Source: Shimia thalassica (GTDB lineage Bacteria; Pseudomonadota; Alphaproteobacteria; Rhodobacterales; Rhodobacteraceae). Taken from it: DNA of 64,000 nt. The notes under the pieces are model-generated. The model ran no database searches. It had not been told where the DNA came from and was given only the letters and a program-made list of their open reading frames with translations. Location: assembly GCF_001458215.1 (NCBI RefSeq), contig NZ_CYTW01000001.1:248001-312000 (forward strand). Reading direction: 5' to 3'. Shown one piece after another: positions 45,182 through 54,000 of the stretch; within the stretch, counting starts at the first letter, position 1; every line of letters starts with the position of its first letter. A program made the position numbers and the translations under genes.

Positions 45182-45361
45182 GTTTTGCCTACTGACCCAA
45201 TTCCAGGTGAACGCTTGTACATTCCAAATCTAATTGAAGATTGCCTCGTCACAGAATTTTGGAGTTCGATTTACTTGGCCGGCAGCGGCTTCGCTTTTTG
45301 GGATGGCATCGATTTGGAATTGGACAAGTCCGAGTTCGAGAAAGTGTACTTGATAGGGTAG
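45182..45361 (+). pseudogene. Gene fragment adjoining the right end of the IS element
   Basis: An open stretch that enters from the IS end and stops at 45361 encodes about 60 codons, including PIPGERLYIPNLIEDC and IYLAGSGFAFWDGIDLELDKSEF. It lacks its own start. It is not a continuation of ParA. The end has a weak resemblance to DUF2442-type proteins (a W/F-D-G-I-D pattern after a glycine stretch), which I would not rely on. Confidence 0.35.
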
Positions 45362-45418
45362 CGACCAATCCGTCTCCATCAAGAGCTTCCCGCGACGGGA
45401 CGCCCAGTGGGCCTCTGG

Positions 45419-46039
45419 CTACCTCTGCTTTTTGAGAAATGCCCTGAGGTTGCTCTCGGTCCACGGCTTTCCAGTAGAGGAGGCAATTTTCTCGGTGTTG
45501 AGCTGCTTTGCTACCGCGCTAACACCCAAACCCTTTGCCTTCAGTTCCAAAGCCCTATGGCTCGCCGCGGCTTCACGTTCTAGCTTTGACCCCATCCATT
45601 CAGTGTGCCGCTTCCGCCATTTTCCGAAATGTACTCCTGGATCAAATGACCAATCTGCGGTCAGAAGTGGATCAGGTGGAATCCGGATGAACGGAATATC
45701 TGTTTTTTCAAACCAACTGTCCAAGTAACCATGCCCGCGCCAGTTCTGAACCATCGAAAAGTCGACGATCAAAATCGTTGCATCGGCCGCATTGCAAGTA
45801 TCTTCCAGCGCTTCAAGGCTATCCTGAATGTGAACACTGCCTCGATCTGGTGAAATCTCCAGAAACACTTCTTCCCGGATCAGGCCAAAGCCATGGTCTT
45901 TCGCATAGCGACGTATCATCTGCATTTGATAGCGAATTGTATTGCTCTCAGCTGCCGCAGCCTCAACATCCGATGGCAGGTCAGTGAACTGGGCCCACGT
46001 CACGGGTAATGTCCAATAGAACCCAACAGCTTTTGTCAT
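45419..46039 (-). CDS. Serine-recombinase-like protein without a clear catalytic serine
   Basis: 206 residues with GAGG eight bases before the ATG. The arrangement follows a serine recombinase: an N-terminal beta strand (AVGFYWTLPVTW), then TIRYQMQMIRRYAKDHGFGLIREEVFLE, equivalent to the SLEAQ...YA...G..I.EEY segment, and DATILIVDFSMVQNWRG in place of the DVVVVWKLDRLGR region. The C-terminal LNTEKIASSTGKPWTESNLRAFLKK resembles the Recombinase (PF07508) motif. The usual YxRxS active-site serine is not present at the expected place and the downstream arginine pattern is altered, so catalysis is doubtful. It is divergent from the fusion gene at 46152. A degenerate copy of its 3' end lies at 48299. 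Confidence 0.6.
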   Translation of the reverse strand: MTKAVGFYWTLPVTWAQFTDLPSDVEAAAAESNTIRYQMQMIRRYAKDHGFGLIREEVFLEISPDRGSVHIQDSLEALEDTCNAADATILIVDFSMVQNWRGHGYLDSWFEKTDIPFIRIPPDPLLTADWSFDPGVHFGKWRKRHTEWMGSKLEREAAASHRALELKAKGLGVSAVAKQLNTEKIASSTGKPWTESNLRAFLKKQR

Positions 46040-46151
46040 TTGGCTTTCCTCTTTCTTCGGTCAGTCATCCGCAAAATCCCGAGGTATCCCCCAGACGGTC
46101 TCAACACAATTTAGGTTGGTGCCAATCGAAACAAATCAAGGGGTATCCAAA

Positions 46152-47930
46152 ATGACAGAGAGCACCAACCAAGACCTTTCCGGCCTACTACTCACAACCG
46201 CCGAGGTTGTGAAAACTGCCGGAGCTATGATCCGGGCCGAGTTTCATCGTCCCGCTGGTCCACGGGGCACTTTGCACAAGGCAGTGATAGATAACGAAGT
46301 GGAAGCCTTCTTGAAGGCACAGTTGGTGAGTCTTCATCCTGCAAGCTGGCTGGGTGAAGAAACCGAAAGAACTGAAGTTCACGGGCCTGACACATGGGTT
46401 GTTGACCCGCATGATGGAACAGCCGACTTCATGAAAGGGTTGCGAGGATCCGCAATTTCGGTGGCACTTCTTAGAAACGATGAGCCTGTTCTAGGAGTTG
46501 TATTTGCCCCGACTGCTCCTGATGACAAGGGTGACTTGATCTGCTGGGCAAGAGGTGAAGATCTCACGCGCAACGGTTTGACCATCAAGCCAACGATGGA
46601 TCGGAAACAGCTGATTGTTGGGCTGAACGCAGATGCCGCGGACTATGCTTTTGCGAACCATGTAAACTTAGGGGGAGCTCGCGTAAGGGCTCTTCCCAGT
46701 CCCGCATATCGGCTGGCATTGGCGTCTGTTGGCGAAATTGACGCCGCAATCAGCTTGGTAAATGGCCTTGCCCCCTGGGACATTGCCGGAGGGCATGCTC
46801 TTCTTATCGGTGCTGGCAAAACGCTCACCCAGAGGAATGGCCGGGTAGTCGACTACAAATCGGAAACGTTCAATGGAGTCATTGCGGGGGCGCCTGATAT
46901 CGTAGAAAGGTTGAAATCAGCAAAAATAGAGCCGCATCCCAAATCAAGGCGCACCCCTGCGAGTCCGAAGGTGCGAATACAAATGGCTGATACTCTTGCT
47001 CGAGCGCAGGGTACGTTGCTGGGTCAATTGGCAGGCGATGCCTTGGGATCATTCGTAGAGTTTCAGGATGCGGCCACGATTGCGCACCAGCACCCGGAAG
47101 GCGTCGTTGAGCTTAGCGATGGTGGGACCTGGAACCTGATTGCAGGGCAACCGACCGACGATGGCGAAATGGCCTTGGCACTTGCCCGAAGCCTGTGCGC
47201 ACAGGAGTGTTTCGATACAGAGCACGTAAAGCAGTCATATATTGACTGGCGTCGCTCGAGGCCGTTCGACATCGGGATGACCACTAGTCGGGCTATTTCC
47301 GCGCTAGAGACTGGAAGCGATGTTTCTTTCGATAGCCAAGCCAACGGGGCCTTGATGCGAGCCAGCCCAATCGGTGTTTTTGCACATGGAAATCCGGAAT
47401 TGGCCTCAGAGATTGCTCGAAAGGACGCCCATCTGACGCACCCCAATCGCGTCACCGTGGCGGCAAATTCGGCATTTGCAGCAGCGATCTCGATTGGCAC
47501 CGCCGGAGCTAACGAAGAAGAAATGTGGTCTGCTGCTTACGCCTACTCCGGAGAGAATAGCGGAGGAGATGTGGTTCGGAAGCGCCTCATCGATGCCCGA
47601 ACAAAACGCCCGGCTGAGTATCAGCATCAGATGGGTTGGGTTCTGACCGCCTTTCAAAATGCGTTCTATTGTTTGATGGCTGGGAAATCTCTTCGTGATG
47701 CTGTGGTAAGCACGGTAGCTCAAGGCGGGGACACAGATACGAATGCGGCAATCTGTGGTGCGCTTGTTGGTGCCAGGCAAGGTCGTGATGCTGTTCCATT
47801 GCAATGGCGAAATGCCGTCCTTACGTGCCGGCCAATCGAAGGCAAGGGTATCCGTCACCCCCGGCCAAAAGCCTTTTGGCCCGATGATACGCTGGAGCTT
47901 GCCGAAGCACTTTTGGCTGCCAATCGATGA
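46152..47930 (+). CDS. Inositol-monophosphatase-like / ADP-ribosylglycohydrolase fusion
   Basis: 592 residues from the ATG at 46152 (AAGGGG upstream). Residues 1 to about 260 form an IMPase/CysQ-type lithium-sensitive phosphatase: LGEETER (Glu69-Glu70), VVDPHDGTADF (85-93) and APWDIAGG (Trp209-Asp210) are the three metal/catalytic motifs. Residues from about 278 form an ADP-ribosylglycohydrolase: GQLAGDALGSFVEF (291-304), PTDDGEMALALARSL (334-348), GALMRASPIG and QGGDTDTNAAICGALVGA (524-541) supply the binuclear Mg site. Both halves look active. The substrate may be a phosphorylated ADP-ribose or PAP-like nucleotide; this is inference. It lies between a recombinase-like gene and a small ORF inside the island. 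Confidence 0.88.
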   Translation: MTESTNQDLSGLLLTTAEVVKTAGAMIRAEFHRPAGPRGTLHKAVIDNEVEAFLKAQLVSLHPASWLGEETERTEVHGPDTWVVDPHDGTADFMKGLRGSAISVALLRNDEPVLGVVFAPTAPDDKGDLICWARGEDLTRNGLTIKPTMDRKQLIVGLNADAADYAFANHVNLGGARVRALPSPAYRLALASVGEIDAAISLVNGLAPWDIAGGHALLIGAGKTLTQRNGRVVDYKSETFNGVIAGAPDIVERLKSAKIEPHPKSRRTPASPKVRIQMADTLARAQGTLLGQLAGDALGSFVEFQDAATIAHQHPEGVVELSDGGTWNLIAGQPTDDGEMALALARSLCAQECFDTEHVKQSYIDWRRSRPFDIGMTTSRAISALETGSDVSFDSQANGALMRASPIGVFAHGNPELASEIARKDAHLTHPNRVTVAANSAFAAAISIGTAGANEEEMWSAAYAYSGENSGGDVVRKRLIDARTKRPAEYQHQMGWVLTAFQNAFYCLMAGKSLRDAVVSTVAQGGDTDTNAAICGALVGARQGRDAVPLQWRNAVLTCRPIEGKGIRHPRPKAFWPDDTLELAEALLAANR

Positions 47931-47989
47931 CTGGCAGTCCATCACAACGAAATATGACGGAACACATAGGAAGGCATTGGGGAGGCGAT

Positions 47990-48250
47990 ATGAGTGATTT
48001 CAATCATCTGGACAAGCGAAGGAAAGTAGTGCTGCAAATCAAGCTGGATGGGTTCATCGAGGCCGCGGTGTTTACGGCAAAGGCCAACAGCGTGGGCCTT
48101 ACCGAAGCCACGGCGCTTATTGTCCGGGCTTTGGCTAGGGAAATGGCAGCGCATTCGATTGATAGGGATTCGGCCCAGAACCTGTTTGTAAATGCCGTGC
48201 AACTTTCGTTTCAGGAGGGTCATTTGCGTTCAACCCAGCGTCAACACTGA
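47990..48250 (+). CDS. Small hypothetical protein downstream of the fusion gene
   Basis: 86 residues from the ATG at 47990, which has GGGGAGG four bases upstream; the frame opens at 47927, overlapping the fusion gene by four bases, so a longer 107-residue form is possible. The sequence is mostly helical (VVLQIKLDGFIEAAVFTAKANSVGLTEATALIVRALAREMAAH-type composition). No family is recognised. Close spacing suggests that it is co-expressed with the fusion protein. Confidence 0.55.
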   Translation: MSDFNHLDKRRKVVLQIKLDGFIEAAVFTAKANSVGLTEATALIVRALAREMAAHSIDRDSAQNLFVNAVQLSFQEGHLRSTQRQH

Positions 48251-48298
48251 AGGGGCTCCGCCGCTTTGAGGTTGATGATATGTGTGTGACGTCTGACA

Positions 48299-48351
48299 CC
48301 CCTGCTTTTTTGAGAAACGCTCCGAGGATGCTCTCGGTCCACGGCTTTCCG
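48299..48351 (-). pseudogene. Remnant of a second copy of the recombinase-like gene 3' end
   Basis: About 53 bp match 45421-45472 with few differences and the same orientation; both encode SGKPWTES.L.AFLKK on the minus strand. The copy has one extra base in the poly-A/T run next to the stop, shifting the frame, and it has no upstream recombinase sequence. It marks the former end of another recombinase-type unit. Confidence 0.65.
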
Positions 48352-48773
48352 GAAAACCCCCAGCCGTGGTCTATTGGTTGAGAAGAAACGAAACACAAAC
48401 TAACGAGCAGGAGCAGAGAATAGTTTAAACTACTTTGGAAACTGTCCAAACATTGGGGGTAGCTCAGTTCGTTACGGAGTAGAGTTTCATGCACAGGTTG
48501 ATATCTGGCCTAGAGTTAATACCTCTGGCGGCGGGTACTTTGTAAACCGGCAAGTCGATTTTTTGGGGTTCGCGTCAGGCACTACACATCCGACGAGTCG
48601 CGGTGTTCTGATTTTGCGGCACCAATTTGATTCTGTTCCCATTTTGTTCTGATCGTCAAGAGTTTGGTTTTAGTTGGGTCGTCAGGGTGTGACAGGTTTT
48701 GACACCCTCAAATGTCAAATCAGGTGAGCGCGTAGTAACAGGCCGCGTCACTACGATTAGAAGAGGGTAACGG
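48352..48773. other. Non-coding region in front of the Wadjet operon
   Basis: Of this stretch, 48352-48640 shows no gene. The part from 48641 to 48773 is the Wadjet promoter block, closely related to 56957-57090: both contain ATTTTGTTC, TCGTCAAG, GACAG, the TTTGACA/TGTCAAA inverted repeat, GGTAACG and then ATGGTTG. AT-rich DNA and an AGTTTAAACT palindrome occur near 48425. Confidence 0.6.
48698..48719. promoter_or_regulatory. Candidate WYL-regulator operator, Wadjet operon
   Basis: TTTGACA (48698-48704) and TGTCAAA (48713-48719) form an inverted repeat with 8 bases between, 54 bp before the jetA start. The site has the same total length (22 bp) as the perfect palindrome at 57014-57035. The left arm contains a TTGACA hexamer that could also be a -35 box, so a bound regulator would block transcription. 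Confidence 0.6.
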
Positions 48774-50180
48774 ATGGTTGCTTCGATATTCGGTTCTTTG
48801 GAGCCAAGTCAGTTCAGGATCTTCAGCACCGAAAACGCAACCTTCTATGCGGACTTGGTCGAATACCTTGCAACCGAGGTGTTTCGCTTTGCGGCGGAAA
48901 CCATTCGCAAGAAACAGGTTCAGCGCGCCATTGAAGACTTCATCCTGGCACGTGAATGGCAAGCCAGCCTCTCCAGCGAAGAAGGTCTCCTAGATGGGCC
49001 GGTACATTACGCGGTCTACCGCCACCTTGTGAAATCCAAGTGGCTGGAGGAAGGCCGGGATGGCCTCAGAACCGTTGTTGACCTCAACAGTGAAGCGCGC
49101 CTTCTGCTTCAAGCATTACTGGACATCAAATCCGGAAAGGTTCGCTCCTTTGGCGGGGAAGTCCTTCAGGTGAAAACCCTGATAGACGCAGTTCGTCGCG
49201 ACCCGGAAAGCACATCAGAGAACTTGACCTGGGCAGGTGCGCACGCTGAGCGCTTCATGACCAATCTACGAGCAATTGTTGGCGCTATGCGCAAGGTCGA
49301 GCAGAGTATGAAGGGTCAGTCCAGTGTATCCGGCATGATGGACGCTTTCTTCCACAACTACATCACCGATAATTACATCGCGGACTTCAGAAAGCTCCGC
49401 GGTGAAAACAGCCCCTACCGGTTTCGCCATGACCTCGTTGAAGATGTACGCGCCATGATGGAAGACGCCCTTCTTATCAACGTGCTTTCCTCGGCCTTTG
49501 TTCGCGAAGGCCGAGCCCCCTCTCTGGAGGAGGCTGAAGACAACATCATCAACTCTCTGAGTACGATTTCAGAGGTCTTCAGCAGTATCGACAGCCACAT
49601 CGATATGATCGAGGCAACCAACTCTCGTATCGAGCGGCGCGTACTCAACATCAATCGCTTCCTTAGCCGCATGGGGGATGACCAGACAGGTCAATTTATC
49701 GATGCCGCCAAGCGTCTGGGGCGGTCGAAGCTTACCAGTAAATGTAAGCTTCCAGTCAGATATGACGTAATGGATGTGCTTCCTCATTATGACCGCGGCT
49801 CGCTGCATAAATCACGGCCACCACGAAAGATCCCGGCGCCGGTCATCGCAAGAAAGCGTATGAAGGATCCAGCCTTAGTGGCCTATGAGGCCGCCAAGCG
49901 TCACTATATTGATCGGACACGGGTCAACCCAGATCGGGTTCGGCAATTCCTTGATGTCAAAATGGGCAAGGAGATTTCTATTCGGGCATCTGACATCAAG
50001 ATTGGCTCTTTGGATGAGTTCTTCATTTTTGAACGCCTGTTGATCATCAAGACGATCTTCCCCGATGACCTTAAAGAAGTAGAGATCAAGCGGCTCCCAA
50101 CTCCACTTCAGAACGAGTGGATTAGTTGTTCCGATTTCGAAATTAAAAAACGCGCCGAAACATTGGAGATTTCACAATGA
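48774..50180 (+). CDS. jetA: Wadjet protein JetA (kleisin/MukF-like)
   Basis: A 468-residue, mostly helical protein starting at the ATG at 48774 (GAGGG upstream). The N-terminus SIFGSLEPSQFRIFSTENATFYADLVEYLA resembles JetA proteins of non-type-I Wadjet (DUF5716-like), which bridge JetC heads as a kleisin. Internal helices such as SISEVFSSIDSHIDMIEATNSRIERR suggest coiled-coil contacts. It is the first of four overlapping genes whose order is exactly Wadjet. The family call rests mainly on this order and on JetC/JetD motifs. Confidence 0.82.
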   Translation: MVASIFGSLEPSQFRIFSTENATFYADLVEYLATEVFRFAAETIRKKQVQRAIEDFILAREWQASLSSEEGLLDGPVHYAVYRHLVKSKWLEEGRDGLRTVVDLNSEARLLLQALLDIKSGKVRSFGGEVLQVKTLIDAVRRDPESTSENLTWAGAHAERFMTNLRAIVGAMRKVEQSMKGQSSVSGMMDAFFHNYITDNYIADFRKLRGENSPYRFRHDLVEDVRAMMEDALLINVLSSAFVREGRAPSLEEAEDNIINSLSTISEVFSSIDSHIDMIEATNSRIERRVLNINRFLSRMGDDQTGQFIDAAKRLGRSKLTSKCKLPVRYDVMDVLPHYDRGSLHKSRPPRKIPAPVIARKRMKDPALVAYEAAKRHYIDRTRVNPDRVRQFLDVKMGKEISIRASDIKIGSLDEFFIFERLLIIKTIFPDDLKEVEIKRLPTPLQNEWISCSDFEIKKRAETLEISQ

Positions 50181-51019
50181 TGATGCTGGATGACTTCGAG
50201 CGCGCTCTCGACCGCGAAATCAAGTACCGCCAACAAGGAGGCGACAATATAACGAAGGATGACGATGACCTAATCGTTGAACAGTTCCAGAAAGCAGCCC
50301 GCCAACTCATTGAGCGGCAGGTTCTACATGCTGATGACCGCCATAAAAGCGTCTACCGTCTAATCTGTCGGCACGAACCCTACTTCGACCGCCTCATGCA
50401 TGGGCTGGGCTACGTCCTCCTGATTGACTCGATCTACGAATACATCATCGTGATGCCGGGCAACGTCGATGGCGCCACACGACGCGGAAAACTTAAAAAA
50501 GACGAAAGCCTCCTTCTTTTGACGTTGCGCATCATGTGGGAAGAAAGCTCCCGCGACGGTGAAATGGATGATCTTGGTCGCATCCTGATCGATACCGACT
50601 CCCTGCTTGATCGCCTGACCACACTGGGTGGCGGAAACACCCCGAGTAAATCCCGCCTCAAGGAAATGATGGATCTTTGGCGAACCAAGGGGTTTGTCCG
50701 GATTGGCGAGGAAGATCGTGAAGAGGAGATCATCCCGGTCACGATTATGCCGGCAATCAAACATCTGGTTACACCTGACCTCGTGAAGGAGATCGAGATC
50801 TTCCTGGATGCCGAGGACCCTGAAAGCGATGTCTTCGTAAACATCGAGAAGAACCGCGTCGCGGCTGAAGATGCTGTTCGACAGAAAGCTCTGAACACCT
50901 CAAAAAAAGAAGAGGTCCTAGAGACTAACTTCTTCGACGACCTGCATGCCGACATTCCCCAAGAAGAAGACACCCAGATGAGCAACTCCAAGGTTGCCGA
51001 GGAGATGCCTGATGTTTGA
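50177..51019 (+). CDS. jetB: Wadjet protein JetB (DUF4194, MukE-like)
   Basis: 280 residues, KITE/MukE-like. Winged-helix core segments include YRLICRHEPYFDRLMHGLGYVLLIDSIYEYI and SRLKEMMDLWRTKGFVRIG, as in DUF4194 proteins, followed by an acidic tail. It overlaps jetA by four bases and jetC by eight. JetB binds the kleisin JetA in the Wadjet SMC complex. Confidence 0.85.
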   Translation: MMMLDDFERALDREIKYRQQGGDNITKDDDDLIVEQFQKAARQLIERQVLHADDRHKSVYRLICRHEPYFDRLMHGLGYVLLIDSIYEYIIVMPGNVDGATRRGKLKKDESLLLLTLRIMWEESSRDGEMDDLGRILIDTDSLLDRLTTLGGGNTPSKSRLKEMMDLWRTKGFVRIGEEDREEEIIPVTIMPAIKHLVTPDLVKEIEIFLDAEDPESDVFVNIEKNRVAAEDAVRQKALNTSKKEEVLETNFFDDLHADIPQEEDTQMSNSKVAEEMPDV

Positions 51020-54000
51020 GCTCAAGCGTATCAGCGTGATGAACTGGAACCTCCTCGATCTGGAGGATATCGAAATTGACGGCATCACAGCCATCATCGG
51101 AATGATGGGATCCGGCAAATCGACACTTCTGGATGCCATTCAAACCGTGAAGACGGGTAATCAGGTATCAAAGCTGAGTCTCAACCGGGCCGCCAGTTCG
51201 ATTAAATCGACCCGCTCGGTCAAGGAATACTGCCTGGGTGTTACAGAAGACACCATCCGTCTTGGTGTGACTAGGGATGCCTGTCACAGCATGCTTGTCC
51301 TGAGCTATCGAGATGACAAACTGAATGCGGAATGCGCGGTCGGCATCACGATGTTTGCCGATAAGGATGAACCTCGTGAGCACACCACCTGTCGCTTCAT
51401 CGCAGAGGGCACGATGTTCTCCTTTGAGGAGTTTGCAGACCGGGAAGCAGATGGCACGCTTGTCGTTGATAGCCCGGAGATTATCCTGGAGCGCGTTCGC
51501 GAAAAATCAGGTCGTGGATACTCGGTGCACAACAACTCTGCCAAAGGCTTTATCGAGAACTACTTGCGCGCGATGCGCCCTAAAGGCGCCACTCCCAATG
51601 CGGATGACTACATCCGTCGTTTCCGCAATGCCATCGCGTTTCAGGAAATCAAGGATCCGACAGATTTTGTGCGGACTTTCGTTCTGGATGAGGATCCCAT
51701 CCAAACTGATCGACTGCGTTCCAACCTTCAAACCTGGGATGAGATCTCAGATTCACTGGAGACACTGAAAAAGAAGATCGGTGACGCGCGCTCTTTGCGT
51801 GCTGCCTACGCAAGCGAAGCAGAGTCGATTTTCACAACCCAGGAGAACGCCTATCAGGCAGCCTGGTCCAAAGCGCAGATCTCCGAAATCAAAAGCGAAG
51901 AAGCCAGAGGTAAAGCGCGCCAGGCCGATGTTGACCTGGCTGATCTCTCTCAAGAGCGGTCTCGTGTTGACCAAAAAATTGAACGTGAAGAGGCCGCTCG
52001 AGAGGCAAAAAGAGAGCAGCACATGGCCTCCAGCTACACTCAATCGCAGGCGGTTGCAGAAGCCAGGATCGCCAGTCAGGAAAAGGATGTCAAAATCTCC
52101 GCTGGCAAGCTCAAGGGAATTCTGGAGCAGGGAGCATCGTTGCGTAACATCGATGATTTGAAGCGCTTTCTGCCTGCATCGGCGGGCTGTATGAAGATTG
52201 CAGCTGAGCGTCTGGAGCAAATTCGACGAGAATTTACCGGCTCTGGAACCCTACCTGTAGATACTGCTGAGATCTCCAAGCTCATTACGACCGTAAGTGA
52301 CACTGAGAGAGTTGTTGCCTCGCTGAACGCTCAATACGAAGACATGGTTGTTGAGCAGCGAAAGACTGAAGATCAACGTTCCGAAAAACTGCGCCAACTG
52401 CGGTCTCGTGAGCAGGGTGGAAAGGGCATGGATCAACAGGTTCAAGACTTCATCGAGTATCTTGTTGAGGAAGGTATCGTTGCTGAAGCCCTACCTATGA
52501 TGGTGGAGGTCACTCCAGGCATGGAAGACTGGGTACGAGCACTTGAGACACGGCTTGGAGCCTTCAAGCAGGCAGTCTATGTCGATCCGAAAAACTTTGA
52601 CCAGGCTTATCAAATTCTTCGGAACCGCAAACAGGCTACCGGCCGCGGGTATGAGCGCGAACACCGCAACTGGAAGGTTCGCCTGATCAACACGCAAAAG
52701 CTCGCACGCGGCAAGGGGTTACGCAATGCAGCATCCAATGCCATCGTTTCGATCCTTGAGACAGACAATGACCTGATCAGAAAGTTCTTGGACTCGCAGT
52801 TCGGCGGGACAGTAATGGTCGATACGCTCGCCGAGCTGAAGCAGCAGTCGGACGCAATCATGAAGGACGGATCCCAAAGCCAAGGGTTCTCTGTTCGCGT
52901 GAACCGGATGGGTTCTCCTATTCTGGGCAGGGTTGCCCAAGAAAGCCTCATGTATGAACTCCAGACACAGGTTCAGGATCTGACATCGCAAATCGAACGT
53001 CGCAAGACTGACATCCAAAGACTGAAGAGTGGGGCCTCGATTTTCCATTCAGTTGGTCAACTCGATCCAGGGGCCGCCGGGGCTTTTATTGGTGAAATCG
53101 AAGAGGGCATCAAGACCCTCAAAAACCTCGAAAATGAGCGTGATGCAGAGCTTTCAGATGATGAGCGTGAGCTGATTGCTGACATCAAAACACATGGCGC
53201 GAACATCAATCAGCTCAAGATATACAGAGATGGAGATCTCGAGGATCGCAAGAATAAGCTGATCAGAGAGCAGGCGAGGGCGAGCGAAAAGGTCCGTGAG
53301 GAAGACAGTGCTCGTGCGCGGCATCAGGCTGAGTGCGATAACCTTGCAGAGGTCGACAAGGGCCCGGAAAATATGCGGTGGCGGAATGCCCTCTATCATA
53401 TGGACCACCCTGCAAGGGGTCGCTCCATCGCGGCGCTGACCGCTCGCCTTGGTCAAATCTCCAGGCAGGATGAAGCCTGGCACATCGACAACATTGAGAG
53501 GCTTCGCAAGGAAAAACGTGAAGAGCTTGATGCCAATAGTGAAGCTGCGGGGCGCCGAGCTCGCCGGATGCGCGGCATTGCCACCTATTTGTCTGAATAT
53601 GGCGAGGACATCGAACTTGCAAAGAAGTCTGCGCCCGACATTCTGAACTGGCTGGTGTCCCACGTTCTCCACATGGAAGACAATGAACTTCTAAAGTATC
53701 AGACTCAGATCGAAGAGTTTCGGAAGATTACCCGTCGGGAGGTGCGCGAGGTTTTCATGACCAAGCTCAATGACAACCTCAAGATCGCCCTTTCTGAAAT
53801 GCGCAAGCTGAACAAGCGTATCCGGCGCCACAAGTTCGAAGGCATGACCTATGTCTTTGACTGGAAGATCGATCCGACCATGAAACCCCTCTACCAGATG
53901 GCAAAGCGGGTCTCGGACGAGGCAGACAAGGCGGGAACACTCCTCATGGAGGGTGGAGACGAAGTTCTGAACGAGGCAGTTGAGATCATTCGTGAGATCT

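Noticed and set aside
48455-48500. Sequence GGGGGTAGCTCAGTTCG resembling a tRNA D-arm, possible second attachment site
   Set aside because: No anticodon stem or T-arm follows and it does not match the 3' end of tRNA-Phe.
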